DNA of 64,000 nt from contig OZ025279.1 of the NCBI GenBank assembly GCA_964019165.1, positions 9,820,117 to 9,884,116 of the forward strand, read 5' to 3'. The position numbers and the translations under genes were made by a program. The DNA is from Mastigias papua (Eukaryota > Cnidaria > Scyphozoa > Rhizostomeae > Mastigiidae). This document shows, piece by piece, positions 1 to 24,449 of the stretch (position 1 is its first letter; each line of letters opens with the position of its first letter). The notes under the pieces were generated by a model that saw nothing but the letters and a program-made list of their open reading frames with translations, was not told where the DNA came from and searched no databases.

Positions 1-444
1 GTAATCGAAGACGAGGTGCGGAAATCTATAAATAGGGCGGTTAACATAGTAATCATAGTAAGTATACACTGCTAACAATGTTCTTCTTACATATCATTCT
101 TTAATATATGACATGGATCCAACTAGGTACACAATACAAAAGAAACAATGATTATATGTTCCTTGGCATAAAAGAACTTTATCACCTCTGTATGATGCAA
201 TTTACAAGGATCTGAGACTCCAACATAGACGGTTGTGACCATAGCGCACAAAACTAAGAAACAATTCTCCACGAGGCATACAATTGCATACTACCAACGG
301 GGATCCCAAAAAACTCTAAGGGATCGGAAAAATCTAAAAATTAATAAGCTTCCATCTTTATTACATATCTTAGAGCAGTTTTAATTACATAGTTAAAGAT
401 TCTCGTGTAACTATTCAATGAGAAATGAAAACAGGCTGTCATAC

Positions 445-10671
<10,227 letters not shown>

Positions 10672-12653
10672 GTTGTTTACCACTGCAGCTTGGGGCCGCT
10701 CGTCTCAAGCACAACTAACTACAGATTTTGGCGCCATAATCGGAATTGAATTGGCGCATGCGTTATAAGATACACGGGGCACTTAGCTTTTTACTCATAC
10801 TTTTATATTTGACTTTCAAACTGCCCTGTTTACAAAAAAAGAATATAAATTAAGTAGATGACAATGTCACTGGTGAAAATTCCTGAAATATACATATTGC
10901 ATCACCATGCTGCAAATTCTCTATTATGCCCCCCGGGGGGGCGTACTAACTTTTTGAAATATGAGCAGATTTTCTTTAAAGTTTGAAACTTACCCTGTAT
11001 AAAGAAATTGTAAAATGAAATGAAATGAAAATGGAATCTTCATCAGTTATTGTCATTTCTGTTGGCCATGGCCATTGCTGGTAAAAAGTCTTTTTATAAA
11101 TTTAAAAAGAAAAACACAACTAACAACTAACATACAGATACATTTAATGTCTCTCACATCAGGAAACTCGAAGTCATCGTGTTCCTGCTGTGAGAGACAG
11201 TTACAATAATATGGCATTTTCAAGAAAAATAACTTTATATAAAATAAAGTACAATAAAGCCTAGGTCAAACCAACCAAGGCACCCCACCCTTCGTTAACA
11301 ATTTCGCAATTTCACAGAAAGGGTGAATTCAAAAAGATTCCTTCAGATTTTAACTGGTTTTAACGTAATTACTGCTCTTTAAGAAAGGATAAAGCGCACA
11401 TAATTCGTTCAATTACTGGGGGCAGTGCACTTGTCCCCCCCTCACTGTCTACTGGTCTGCCAATTTATCCAATGATGAAAACTGCCTGTTGTAGTCGCAA
11501 ATAGTAAAAGTGTGCTGTCATACGACCATCAAACTACTTTCAAGTATATTTAAATTACTAAAACAGTCTTAGCTTCTCATGATTTCAGTAGTGAATCATT
11601 CTTAATTATCGAGCCAGGCAAATTAAGCAAAAGAGATGATGAGCTTGGGTGAAAACCGGAAGGTAATTATATTTCAAGTGTAGTTCTTAGTTATTAGAAA
11701 TCCAGTTGTGAACTTACTTAACTATTTGAACAGCTAAGTATTTCTTTCTTACAAAGTACTTTCTTATAAGAAAACGTACTTTCGAAACAAAAGTAACTTT
11801 GTTTGAGATATAAATTGCGATATTAATAGAAACACTGATCAATGTTCAAACATTGATAGTCACTACTCTTGACCTTGTAGGACACTAGTGTAGCTTGCAT
11901 TAAAAGCGAATAAAAAGGACAAGGTAAATAAACATTTCCTTAGGGCTCCGCCGAATACCCCCCTATTTTCAGCGAAATGTACAACGCCAACCTTTCTTTC
12001 TAATACGCCTGACAATGCAACTCTTGGAAGAAATGCCGGTGCACAGATCATATGTTATGCAAAGTTAAAAACAGTAAAACTCATAGTTATTGTTCCCCGG
12101 TCCTCCATTATGGAATGCAGAAAAAAGCGATCTCATTTGCAAAGCTCTCCAGTTAACAGGTTACTGAGTTTTTTATTGCTATTTCTGTATAGATTGTTGA
12201 CAATTTTTCCGCTTGAAAGCAACAAGTTAACACGAACTCAGAAAAGTCCAGCACGACAAATTTGATTTCATAGTCTTGCGTTAGTCTCTTAGCCCTATAA
12301 TTCATAAAGCATCTGCCAACTGTATCTGATTTATGTTCTCCTCGACCATATCAATTTCAATCCTGTGAAGTGCAAGGTTGGCTGAGGCAGCCAGAAGGTA
12401 CTTCACAAGTATGATTTAATAACAAAAACCAACTAAGTAGAATGGCTAAGAAGAAAATAAATACAAACTCAAATGTGATGTGTAATTAACTGAGATATCT
12501 ACCACAGAACAGCTTACAACCATCATACCATTAGAAGAATGCATTGGTTTCGAATGAAGTAAATTTATTTAGAAGTAAAACAAAATAAGTCCCTTTAAAA
12601 TACAAATGAAATAAAACTCTGTTGGGAGTTCAAAACAACATTCTTGCAAAGTT
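10672..12653. other. Intergenic: SMC2 upstream region and lectin downstream region
   Basis: No convincing exon on either strand. It contains the near-perfect palindrome GCCCCCCGGGGGGGC around 10929. The SMC2 promoter should lie at its left end. I see no divergent gene. Confidence 0.6.
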
Positions 12654-16140
<3,487 letters not shown>

Positions 16141-16610
16141 ATTTCTTTCCTTGCACAGCTCACCACTCTTTCTCGTCTGCAAAGAAAAATGACTGGGCCT
16201 GCGAAAGATCACTGGAGAAAATAACCAGCCTAACAGCACGGGGGGGGGATGGAACAGACGGAGGTAGAATATTAGACTTTGGAAGCATTCTACAGAAATA
16301 CTGAAGGAAACGTATTTCTGCTAGCCTCTTATTCAAATTTTCCAATGTTTCATACATTTTGCATTTTGCGTACGTATTTGCTTGCTATTTGCGTCAGGTC
16401 GTCCCACGCAAAGTGCACGGCTTTATCATGATTGCGCAAGTAGGAAGATAATTCTCCATTATACTTCCTTGATCAGGTACATCTATCAAAGCGTTAGTGA
16501 CTATAGCTAGACAACTTGCAGTCAACCGGTTAAAGCGGAATCTAGCTAAGCTTATATTAATATATATATAGAAAAATAATTAGATAAATAAATATATACG
16601 TACAAATTTA

Positions 16611-16664
16611 TACATACATACATACATACATACATACATACATACATACATACATACATACATA
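16611..16664. repeat. (CATA)n tetranucleotide repeat
   Basis: About 13 TACA units, upstream of the lectin gene. Confidence 0.95.
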
Positions 16665-16736
16665 CGTATATACGTATATATATAAGCAGCTCATGAAGTT
16701 GTTGCATTTACAAATTCACATGATTTGCCGACAAAT

Positions 16737-17162
16737 TTAATAAATAATGACTAACAACTGAAACAAATATTCTTCAGTCATGAGAGCCACGCCATTTGTT
16801 GGTAAATTGTAAGTCCTATAACGGCCCCAACAAAACTTGCCAGTGAAGTGAAAGGGTATTGAAGGACGATTGTCCTTATTGGAAGGTTGCTTAAAGATGA
16901 GTATTAAAGGTATGCATTGATTAGCATGGAAAGGTGAAAGGGTAGATATTTCTTGCACAAAGGGGACAAGGCAGAAGGCGTGTTTCTCGGCTCGATATTC
17001 ATCACATAAAAAACTTTTTTTCAATAATGCACAGAAAAGCAACAGAAATCTTGCTTGATTATAACGGTTGGCATGGGTTGTCTTCCAAACAAGCACAGCA
17101 ACACGTCTCATTCCTACATCCCAATGGTGTTTACATGCCTGGCAAGAATTTCCATTGCCCAT
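16737..17162 (-). CDS. Doubtful 141-residue reading frame upstream of the lectin gene
   Basis: Open from ATG at 17162 to a stop at 16737. The product begins MGNGNSCQACKHHW and contains no recognised domain. Its last third (GVALMTEEYLFQLL) looks like the translation of a dispersed repeat more than a conserved protein. Listed so the stretch is not blank; probably non-coding. Confidence 0.15.
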   Translation of the reverse strand: MGNGNSCQACKHHWDVGMRRVAVLVWKTTHANRYNQARFLLLFCALLKKSFLCDEYRAEKHAFCLVPFVQEISTLSPFHANQCIPLILIFKQPSNKDNRPSIPFHFTGKFCWGRYRTYNLPTNGVALMTEEYLFQLLVIIY

Positions 17163-17842
17163 AGCTAAGGTGACAGTCGCCTAGAAATCAGAGACGATAA
17201 TACTGAAAAAGAAAACATGTTGTTTAGTTTGAAAACAAAAAAGTACGTAAATAGTTGGCCAAAATGCTGTATATGACAATAGCATACTGAATAAACTACT
17301 TACTGTATTTTACACTGGTCATCTGTGGTTTGGTTTTGTTTGTTTTCAGCTACTGATTTTGGTCTCGCCAACTTGACATCTGATTGACACAGGCCACGTT
17401 TGCATACACAAAGTGCAAGCAATCCCATGAAAATAGTCACATATTTGGAAAACAACATAGTTCATCAGCATTAGAGTATCTCCTTGGCAATCAAATTATA
17501 CTAATTGCAGTGGGGTGTCCTGCAATTCTTCTGTTAGAATTAGAGAGTGGAAGCGATTACCTTTTTGGCTCAGGCATTCACTAGGCTGTATGGAAATATG
17601 GTGGATTTTGCATGCAAAGTAAATAATAACTAGTTTGTGATTTCAGGCGATGTCAAAGTTGCATATTCCTTTTCTAAATGAAACCTTCGTATTATCTGAA
17701 AATATCTGAATTTCTGAAATGCTCACTAATTATATTTTGTAACTGAAAGTCACATTTATACTACTACAAGATATTTAGACACAGAGAGGGTTGAACTGAG
17801 TAAATTGTAGAGCTAATTTAGGAGAGTATGCACTAAATTCTA

Positions 17843-17847
17843 GATAT
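17843..17847. repeat. Target site duplication, left copy (GATAT)
   Basis: GATAT directly before the 3' LTR. The same five bases follow the other LTR at 24445-24449. Five bases is the usual length for BEL/Pao insertions. Confidence 0.9.
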
Positions 17848-18170
17848 TATAAAAGATATTTGTGCCTAAGGGTAAACACCCTTGCACACCTACTGGTAGG
17901 CTCTGATTCTTGGGAGAAAATGCAAAAATGAAACTCTAGAATAATCTTCAGGTTCTAGGTTCTATAATTCTGAGGACTGTATTTCTCTGTCAACAATATA
18001 ACAAATAGTTCCTTCGAATATAATTAAGGTTAACTTACATGTACGTCAGGTTCGCTTCACAATAATCACACACTAAAACTAGAGGCGTGTCGCATGCCCC
18101 CCTGTACATGGTACATACCAAATATGGAAAAATGATGTCCATATATGTATGTAAGATTCAATTTCTTACA
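17848..18170 (-). repeat. 3' LTR of the BEL/Pao element
   Basis: 323 bp, same sequence as 24122-24444 except G instead of A at 18151. It is flanked on the left by the GATAT duplication at 17843-17847. Confidence 0.95.
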
Positions 18171-18180
18171 CTCCCCCTTG
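18171..18180 (-). promoter_or_regulatory. Polypurine tract of the BEL/Pao element
   Basis: On the minus strand CAAGGGGGAG lies directly before the 3' LTR, where plus-strand DNA synthesis is primed in LTR elements. Confidence 0.75.
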
Positions 18181-18479
18181 CAAGCTCATAAGAGCTTGCA
18201 ATAGGAATGCTAACTTTCTAAGAGATGAGGTTCAAGTTCTAGTTCAAATATATTGAAATAATATACGCAGTTCCATGAATTTTTTCTTCTTTTCTTCATT
18301 ATTTTGTCCTTTAAGCAAATACAGCAACAAATTCGAGTCCTTTTCTCGTAACAGCAATATCGAAATAAGTCAAATAGCTCGCTACACATAGTCCATTAGC
18401 CGTTTCTCATGAACCTTTGTGCAACAATAATCGCGACTCACAATGGGGTCCATGCTCCCGATAGCAATATATACAATAT

Positions 18480-18735
18480 TTACAATGCGTCCCTCAAACG
18501 ACGTAAAACATTAGCGTCCAATGCCGCAATTCGCTTAGGGCGAGATGATTGCTTTTCATTAACAAATTCAACTCCTTGTTGTATAGATGTGCCTAGTAAA
18601 GTCGGTATGTGTCTATCCTTTACCTCTACTGGGAATAATTTCGATAAAGGGCGATTAATTAATGTCTTCCTTCCCGTCGGTGAACTGACCTTAACAGCAG
18701 CTCCTCTTACTCTTTTATCCTTACTATGATCAATT
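18480..18735 (-). pseudogene. Out-of-frame remainder of the pol C-terminal (DUF5641-like) domain
   Basis: On the minus strand this frame reads on from the end of the main pol frame with KDKRVRGAAVKV, then a GRKTLINRPLSKLFPVEV block as in the C-terminal tail of BEL/Pao integrases, and ends with TAA at 18480-18482. It is separated from the main frame by a small indel, not by an intron-like gap. Confidence 0.8.
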
Positions 18736-21700
18736 CCTCTATTTTCCCCAAACGCCAAAATCCCCTTGGTGTCTTGTCCTCGTGTACTGTTACGACATCC
18801 CCGACAGCAATATTTGGTTGTCCGACTCTTTTCGTGGATAAATTATGTGATTCACGCAAATCGACTAAGTATTCATGTTTCCACCTATTCCACCAGTGGC
18901 TCAGTAACTTTGCAATAAACTCCTGTCTCTTTACTAACAATTTTCGATTCAAATTCTCTTCCGTAACATCCTTTATTTCTCTATCTGGCAATGACTCTAA
19001 TCGCCTCCCACATATAAGGTGTGAAGGAGTCAATGCTTTATCAAACTCTTCTGCACTGAGATAAGTAAGTGGACGATTGTTAAGCGTTCCTTCTATTTCA
19101 ACAATTAAAGTATAAAGCTCATCTTGTGTTACTGATGCATTTCTGAGGATCTTCTTCAAACTTCTCTTAACTGATTTGATTAACCTTTCATATATCGATC
19201 CATGCCACGGTGCCTTTGATAAGATGTTGGTCCACTTAATTCTGGATACGGTAAGGTACTTCTTAACTTCTTTGTTTTCAAATAGCTCTTGCAGTATTTC
19301 CTTAGATTTCTGGAAGGTCTTGGCATTATCACTTAGTATTAGGTTAGGTTTTCCACGTCTGCTAATAAATCTTCTGAGTGCCATTATGAATTGCTCAGCA
19401 CTCATGTTCTGCATGATTTCGAGGTGAACTGCTCTACTCAATGAACATGTAAAAATAACTATCCAAACCTTATGAGCTTCCTTCTCTCCTGGAGTGTACT
19501 TTGTAAACAGTGGACCGGCCAAATCTGTCCCTACACTTTCAAATGCTTCCGATCCTTGGACTCTAAAATCTGGCAGCTGAGGAGGTGCTGGGTACTGGTA
19601 GTGTTTTGATTCGTATCTCATACAGGTGCTACAATCTTTGACTACTTTCTTTACTTTCTGTCTACCTCTTGTTACCCAGAATTTCGAACGCACTTCATTT
19701 AGCGTAGACTTTAATCCATTATGCAAAACCTTTTCATGTGCTTCTTTTATTATCAAGTTTGTCACCTGATGGTTACTTGGCAGCAAAGCTGGAAACTTAG
19801 TTTCGTACTTCAAAGATGAATTCTCAATACGTCCTTGACATCTCACTATTTCCTCTGAATCATTAAACAACCCAAGTCGATGCTCTAACTGCTTAAAGTT
19901 GCGATCTTCCTGCATATGAATCTGTAATGTTTTGATCCACAGCCTTTCTGCTTGCTCTAACTCACTTGGCTCTAACTCTTCAACCTTGATTTCATTATGT
20001 CTTTTCTGTACCCGTGATTTCATATTGGATATAAACCTCAATACCAAAGCTGTACATTTCAATAGGCGATTATAAGAACTGAATTTATTGACGTCCAATA
20101 TTTTATCTAAATTTACATTTCCTTTCAATTCATTCTTTGCAAGCAGTATTGTTAGCTCTTGTCGTATCTCTTGATAACACTCTTCTGTTTCTAATTGGGT
20201 CTTTGATGGTTGCACTGGGTAATTTTCCTTGGAGCTCTCAAGCCATTCTGGTCCATGCCACCACAACTGGTTTGCCCTCAGGTCTTTCACAGATTGTCCC
20301 CTAGATCCAACATCTGCCGGATTATACTCAGTTGGGCAATGATTCCACATATCAGGACTTGTCAACTTTAATATTTCCTTTGTGCGATGACTGACAAACT
20401 GCTTGTAACTCCTATCATTCTTTAACCAAGATAAAACGATGGTACTGTCACTCCAGCAATTCACTGATTCAAATGTCACTTGATTCTCCAATGCATATTT
20501 TACTGTAATCAACAATCTTGCTAGTATCAAGGCAGCAATCAATTCCAACCGTGGAATGGTTAGCTTCTTCAAAGGCACAACTCTAGATTTGCTTGCAACA
20601 AAAGTGCTTTTATAGCCAACATCTGTTTTCTGTACAAGATAAATAACAGCGCAATAAGCCTTATTTGAGGCATCACAAAATCCATGTAGGCTGTACTGTT
20701 CCATGTCCCCTTGAGCTACATCAAAATAACATCTTGGCAAGGTTATACTAAGAGCATTCTCCAAATCTTTTAGCAAAGCTAGATACACATTTGTCAACGA
20801 TTCTGGAAGAGACATGTCCCATTCTAAATTCAGTAAACAAGCTTCTTGTAACAGAATCTTTAGTTGTACTGCCACAGGCGATATAAATCCAACTGGGTCA
20901 AACAATGATGCAGCAACTTTCAACAGATTTCGTTTTGTAGGTGGCAGTTCTTTGCCCATTAACACTAATCTTTCAAAGGTGAGGATAAGATTATCAGCAG
21001 AACTGTTCCATTTTATTCCTAACACCTTGCATTCATTTGGCTTTAATTGGCTCGCATCTCCAACTGTGGCTTGCACATATGACGATTCATCACTCTCAAC
21101 CTTCATTGCATGTTCTGGCTGGGAAATTTCCTTGCTATCAATGACGCTTTGCAATGCTTTATCAGAGGTTCTCCATTTGCGCAAGTTAAATCCTCCTTTC
21201 AATAGAAATGATTTGGCTTTCTCATAAATCCCATAGGCTCTTTCAACAGTATCTGCACCCATAACCACATCATCCACATATGTTGACTGTGTCAAAATTT
21301 CTTTCAATTTAGCATCATCTAGCTTGCAGTTCTGAATATGATAGTTCAATGTTGCTCCTAACAAGAATGGAGAACAATTTAGGCCAAAGACCACCTTTGA
21401 AAAGCGATAGCAAACAAGTTTGGGATCATTTGCATATATATCATCTATCCACAGGAATCGGAGAGCATCCCTGTCTTGTTCATCAACTGTAATCATATGA
21501 AAGGCTTTCTCGATATCCGATACCAAGGCTACTTTAAACCATCTAAATCGTATCAAAATATCCAAAATGTTTGGTGTTAGGCTTGGTCCTGTATGTAAGC
21601 ATTCATTCAAACTGGGAGCATTTGCCTGTACTTTGGCTGAACCATCCATTACAACTCTGACTTTCGTTGTGAGGGCTTCCTTACGAACAACAGCATGGTG

Positions 21701-22699
21701 ACTGAGATAATGTACTCTGTCTTTCATATGATTTATCAACGTTGGTTGTACTGCTTCAATAATACCCATCCGAGATTGTTCTTGTATCACTCTGTCGTAC
21801 TCCCTTAAAAGTGGTGGGTCCTTTCGCAGGCGTTTCAAAGTAGAACTTAATCTATTGCCACTGAGTTCATAATTATCTGGAAGAATATCATGGTGTTGTC
21901 TCCATGGCAACCTAACAACATAATGGCCATCCACAAATTTGATGTCCTTTGTAAATGCTTCGTGTACGGAATCTATTTCTGAAATTCCTATAGCTTCCAG
22001 ATTGAACAAATCGTCAACTTTCTTTTCCATAATGCTATCTGCATGTAATACTGAATCATAATAATCAATGACAACTGGCTTTGTGTCTGTTCTTAATGCA
22101 CTTGTAATCACCAGATTCACACTTGTCTGCAAACTGTCTTGAATATGTTCAACCGGTCCAGATAAAACCCAACCAAAATGGGTTCCTATAGCCACAGGAC
22201 TTTCTTCGCAATTGCCTTTAATGATTTCCCCTGTCATAATTTTCCACATAACATCACAACCCAATAGGATGTCAACAGATAAATCTTGCATAATGTCTGG
22301 CGGATAATCTGCTAATTTCAATCCATTCAAATGAACATACTGACTCTTTGCTTGCCGAATAGCTTGACCTTGTATGGGTGAACATATTGATGGCACTTCT
22401 AAGGCTTTAATACCAGTTTCGAAGTTTGAGAGCCTGCTTTTCAAGCAAATTGGTACTACATCACAATGCTGAATGACTGCTTCATTTGTTCCAAAGGCTT
22501 TTATCATAATTTCTTCTTGATTTGCAGTGGGTAGTTCTAATAGTGCTCTTGCTCTTTGGGTTACATAAGATCTTTGCGAACCAGAATCAATCAATAACCG
22601 TAACTTCACTTCCTTTGAAGGGTCTTCTGGGTTTGCAGCAATTACAAAGGCCGTTTGGAGCAAATAACCTTTCCCTTCAGAATTTCCTTTCACATTCAT
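18707..22699 (-). CDS. pol: Pol polyprotein of the BEL/Pao element (protease-RT-RNase H-integrase), frame broken near the end
   Basis: 1330 residues from the ATG at 22699, which overlaps the gag stop and lies in the -1 frame relative to gag. Protease motif LLIDSGS near residues 35-41 (DSG form). The reverse transcriptase contains SDIEKAFHMI and the active-site YVDD at about residue 473. RNase H contains FCDASNKA and WSDSTIVLSWL. The integrase has an H-H-C-C zinc region (HEKVLHNG to CSTC), first Asp in GTDLAGPLF, second in LSDNAKTF at about 1122 and a Glu in YERLIKSVKRSL. A DUF5641-like tail follows (VGDVVTVHEDKTPRGFWRLGKI). After GKIEEL the frame runs into a stop at 18707, while the rest of the tail domain is plainly readable in another frame down to a stop at 18480. 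This copy therefore has a small indel near 18720-18740 removing about 75 residues of the tail. All catalytic motifs lie upstream of the break. Confidence 0.93.
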   Translation of the reverse strand: MNVKGNSEGKGYLLQTAFVIAANPEDPSKEVKLRLLIDSGSQRSYVTQRARALLELPTANQEEIMIKAFGTNEAVIQHCDVVPICLKSRLSNFETGIKALEVPSICSPIQGQAIRQAKSQYVHLNGLKLADYPPDIMQDLSVDILLGCDVMWKIMTGEIIKGNCEESPVAIGTHFGWVLSGPVEHIQDSLQTSVNLVITSALRTDTKPVVIDYYDSVLHADSIMEKKVDDLFNLEAIGISEIDSVHEAFTKDIKFVDGHYVVRLPWRQHHDILPDNYELSGNRLSSTLKRLRKDPPLLREYDRVIQEQSRMGIIEAVQPTLINHMKDRVHYLSHHAVVRKEALTTKVRVVMDGSAKVQANAPSLNECLHTGPSLTPNILDILIRFRWFKVALVSDIEKAFHMITVDEQDRDALRFLWIDDIYANDPKLVCYRFSKVVFGLNCSPFLLGATLNYHIQNCKLDDAKLKEILTQSTYVDDVVMGADTVERAYGIYEKAKSFLLKGGFNLRKWRTSDKALQSVIDSKEISQPEHAMKVESDESSYVQATVGDASQLKPNECKVLGIKWNSSADNLILTFERLVLMGKELPPTKRNLLKVAASLFDPVGFISPVAVQLKILLQEACLLNLEWDMSLPESLTNVYLALLKDLENALSITLPRCYFDVAQGDMEQYSLHGFCDASNKAYCAVIYLVQKTDVGYKSTFVASKSRVVPLKKLTIPRLELIAALILARLLITVKYALENQVTFESVNCWSDSTIVLSWLKNDRSYKQFVSHRTKEILKLTSPDMWNHCPTEYNPADVGSRGQSVKDLRANQLWWHGPEWLESSKENYPVQPSKTQLETEECYQEIRQELTILLAKNELKGNVNLDKILDVNKFSSYNRLLKCTALVLRFISNMKSRVQKRHNEIKVEELEPSELEQAERLWIKTLQIHMQEDRNFKQLEHRLGLFNDSEEIVRCQGRIENSSLKYETKFPALLPSNHQVTNLIIKEAHEKVLHNGLKSTLNEVRSKFWVTRGRQKVKKVVKDCSTCMRYESKHYQYPAPPQLPDFRVQGSEAFESVGTDLAGPLFTKYTPGEKEAHKVWIVIFTCSLSRAVHLEIMQNMSAEQFIMALRRFISRRGKPNLILSDNAKTFQKSKEILQELFENKEVKKYLTVSRIKWTNILSKAPWHGSIYERLIKSVKRSLKKILRNASVTQDELYTLIVEIEGTLNNRPLTYLSAEEFDKALTPSHLICGRRLESLPDREIKDVTEENLNRKLLVKRQEFIAKLLSHWWNRWKHEYLVDLRESHNLSTKRVGQPNIAVGDVVTVHEDKTPRGFWRLGKIEELIIVRIKE

Positions 22700-24081
22700 G
22701 CCACAAAATGATGTTGCTGGTTCAGCAATGTTCGTTGAGAAGCTTGATCTGCTTTTCTTCTTGGAAAACTTGAAGACCTATCTCCTTCATTTTTACTTTG
22801 GCGATAAACAACTTGACCAGGTCTATTTCTATTTTCACAAAGTGCAACATGATGACGTCCTTTGCAAGTGAAGCACTTGATGGATGATTGACACTCGCGC
22901 GCTAAATGCCCGCCTTTGCGTAAACATAAGTAACAGCGTCCTTCTCTTTTGAGAATATTTCTCCTTTCACGTATATCAGTCACGTTATGACACTCAGATG
23001 TAGTGTGTGCCCCTTTGCAGAATGTACAAGTAGCCTTTGATGTTCCAGTTGTCAATGCAGCAGCAGTTGGATATCCTATATTGGTCCTTTTAACGTCTTT
23101 CCTTTCAGGTGCGCATTTTTCTCTTGCTTCAATTTCTATTCTCAAGCAATTCAGTAACTCTGATAGCTCCCAGTCACTATCGCCACATGTTTCGTTCATC
23201 TTTCGGCTCAAAATCAATCTAATCTCCTCAGGCAATTTTTTCTGAACCATATTAACCAAGATAATGCTGTAAGATTTCGGATCCACTCCGATTGCTTGTA
23301 ACCCTCTACAGTGAGCTTCCACTGTATCATAAAATTTCCGAATATCCGCAATATCTGCATGCTTTCCAAGGGTATTTATTGTCAATAAGGCATCAATATG
23401 AGAGTCTAAAATAGTTTGCCTCTGTCCAAATCTCCCTTTCAAAATATCCACTACAGTTTTGTAATTAGCATCGGATAGTTCGAATCCAGCCACAGCCTGA
23501 TATGCAGTCCCTTCACATTGTGCTTTCAAATATTCCAATTTTAGGGCATCGCTTAGATTTGGGTTAGAATCCACTGAAGCTTGAAATGAATCCCAAAATT
23601 CATAAAATTTGTGAGGCTTCCCATTAAATTTCCTTAATTGCAATTTGGGGAGTTTTGTAAAGCTTGTTCCTCCCCCCTGAACTACTGGGGTTTGATTCTG
23701 TGCTCCACTTCCGCCTGGAGTAACTTCGATCTTACGCAACTTGTCATCAATTTTGAGCAAAATTTCATAAACAGTTTCCCTAAATTCTCCCGATTCATTT
23801 ATCTCAGCAGCGATAGCATCTTCATTATCTAATAATCCCAATATCTGGTCATCCAAATCACTAATTTTTTCCAGTTTTTCTTCAAGAACTTTTTTGTTTT
23901 GCCTCAATTTCAATGAATCACTCAACTGGGGAGCACCCAAAAGTGTCCTAGTCTGTTCTAGCGCTTTCATCGAGTACGCCTTATGACCACCACGAACTTT
24001 ACGCAGTTTTGGCAGCTTTACAGATAAATCTGCTTTGCTAGCAGCATCACTTGATGTAGCTGGTGCAGTATTCTTCGGCAT
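22696..24081 (-). CDS. gag: Gag-like protein of the BEL/Pao element
   Basis: 461 residues from the first ATG after the primer binding site (MPKNTAPATSS); the frame is open further into the LTR but without an ATG there. A coiled-coil N-terminal part is followed by a DUF1759-type capsid region (LPKLQLRKFNGKPHKFYEFW, then LKLEYLK and AYQAVAGF). Near the C-terminus are three CCHC-like knuckles: CTFCKGAHTTSECH, CYLCLRKGGHLAREC and CFTCKGRHHVALC. These features indicate an RNA-packaging shell protein. Its TGA stop overlaps the pol ATG as ATGA at 22696-22699. Confidence 0.9.
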   Translation of the reverse strand: MPKNTAPATSSDAASKADLSVKLPKLRKVRGGHKAYSMKALEQTRTLLGAPQLSDSLKLRQNKKVLEEKLEKISDLDDQILGLLDNEDAIAAEINESGEFRETVYEILLKIDDKLRKIEVTPGGSGAQNQTPVVQGGGTSFTKLPKLQLRKFNGKPHKFYEFWDSFQASVDSNPNLSDALKLEYLKAQCEGTAYQAVAGFELSDANYKTVVDILKGRFGQRQTILDSHIDALLTINTLGKHADIADIRKFYDTVEAHCRGLQAIGVDPKSYSIILVNMVQKKLPEEIRLILSRKMNETCGDSDWELSELLNCLRIEIEAREKCAPERKDVKRTNIGYPTAAALTTGTSKATCTFCKGAHTTSECHNVTDIRERRNILKREGRCYLCLRKGGHLARECQSSIKCFTCKGRHHVALCENRNRPGQVVYRQSKNEGDRSSSFPRRKADQASQRTLLNQQHHFVA

Positions 24082-24103
24082 TTTCCCAATAATTTCACAT
24101 TCA

Positions 24104-24121
24104 ATCCGGCTCGGTGGACCA
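24104..24121 (-). promoter_or_regulatory. tRNA primer binding site of the BEL/Pao element
   Basis: On the minus strand the 18 bases TGGTCCACCGAGCCGGAT follow the LTR with no spacer. They begin with the TGG that pairs with a tRNA CCA end. The complementary 3' tRNA end (ATCCGGCTCGG...CCA) most resembles tRNA-Tyr; that assignment is tentative. Confidence 0.75.
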
Positions 24122-24444
24122 TATAAAAGATATTTGTGCCTAAGGGTAAACACCCTTGCACACCTACTGGTAGGCTCTGATTCTTGGGAGAAAATGCAAA
24201 AATGAAACTCTAGAATAATCTTCAGGTTCTAGGTTCTATAATTCTGAGGACTGTATTTCTCTGTCAACAATATAACAAATAGTTCCTTCGAATATAATTA
24301 AGGTTAACTTACATGTACGTCAGGTTCGCTTCACAATAATCACACACTAAAACTAGAGGCGTGTCGCATGCCCCCCTGTACATGGTACATACCAAATATG
24401 GAAAAATGATGTCCATATATGTATATAAGATTCAATTTCTTACA
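24122..24444 (-). repeat. 5' LTR of the BEL/Pao element
   Basis: 323 bp. Read on the minus strand it begins TGTAAGAAATTG and ends CTTTTATA; the next base starts the primer binding site. It matches the copy at 17848-18170 at 322 of 323 positions by eye. As the upstream LTR it would carry the element's promoter. Confidence 0.95.
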
Positions 24445-24449
24445 GATAT
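24445..24449. repeat. Target site duplication, right copy (GATAT)
   Basis: GATAT directly after the 5' LTR, matching 17843-17847. Confidence 0.9.

Larger units (their letters stand above)
16141..17842. other. Intergenic between the lectin start and the retrotransposon
   Basis: Upstream region of the lectin gene. It holds the CATA repeat and the doubtful reading frame at 16737-17162, and nothing else I can support. Confidence 0.5.
17848..24444 (-). mobile_element. BEL/Pao-type LTR retrotransposon, young, almost complete
   Basis: A 6597-bp element transcribed on the minus strand. It has two 323-bp LTRs, a 5-bp target duplication GATAT (17843-17847 and 24445-24449), a primer binding site directly against the 5' LTR, gag, pol and a polypurine tract next to the 3' LTR. 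Pol order is protease, reverse transcriptase, RNase H, integrase, then a DUF5641-like tail. Together with the DUF1759/DUF1758-like regions this is the arrangement of the BEL/Pao superfamily, and the 5-bp duplication agrees. No envelope-like frame is seen. The LTRs differ at one base only (18151 versus 24425), so insertion was recent. The element lies between the lectin gene and the 3' end of the EH-domain gene and interrupts neither. Pol has a frame break near its C-terminus. Confidence 0.95.

Noticed and set aside
18409..23832. Plus-strand reading frames across the retrotransposon
   Set aside because: They are antisense shadows of gag and pol, which carry clear domains on the minus strand.
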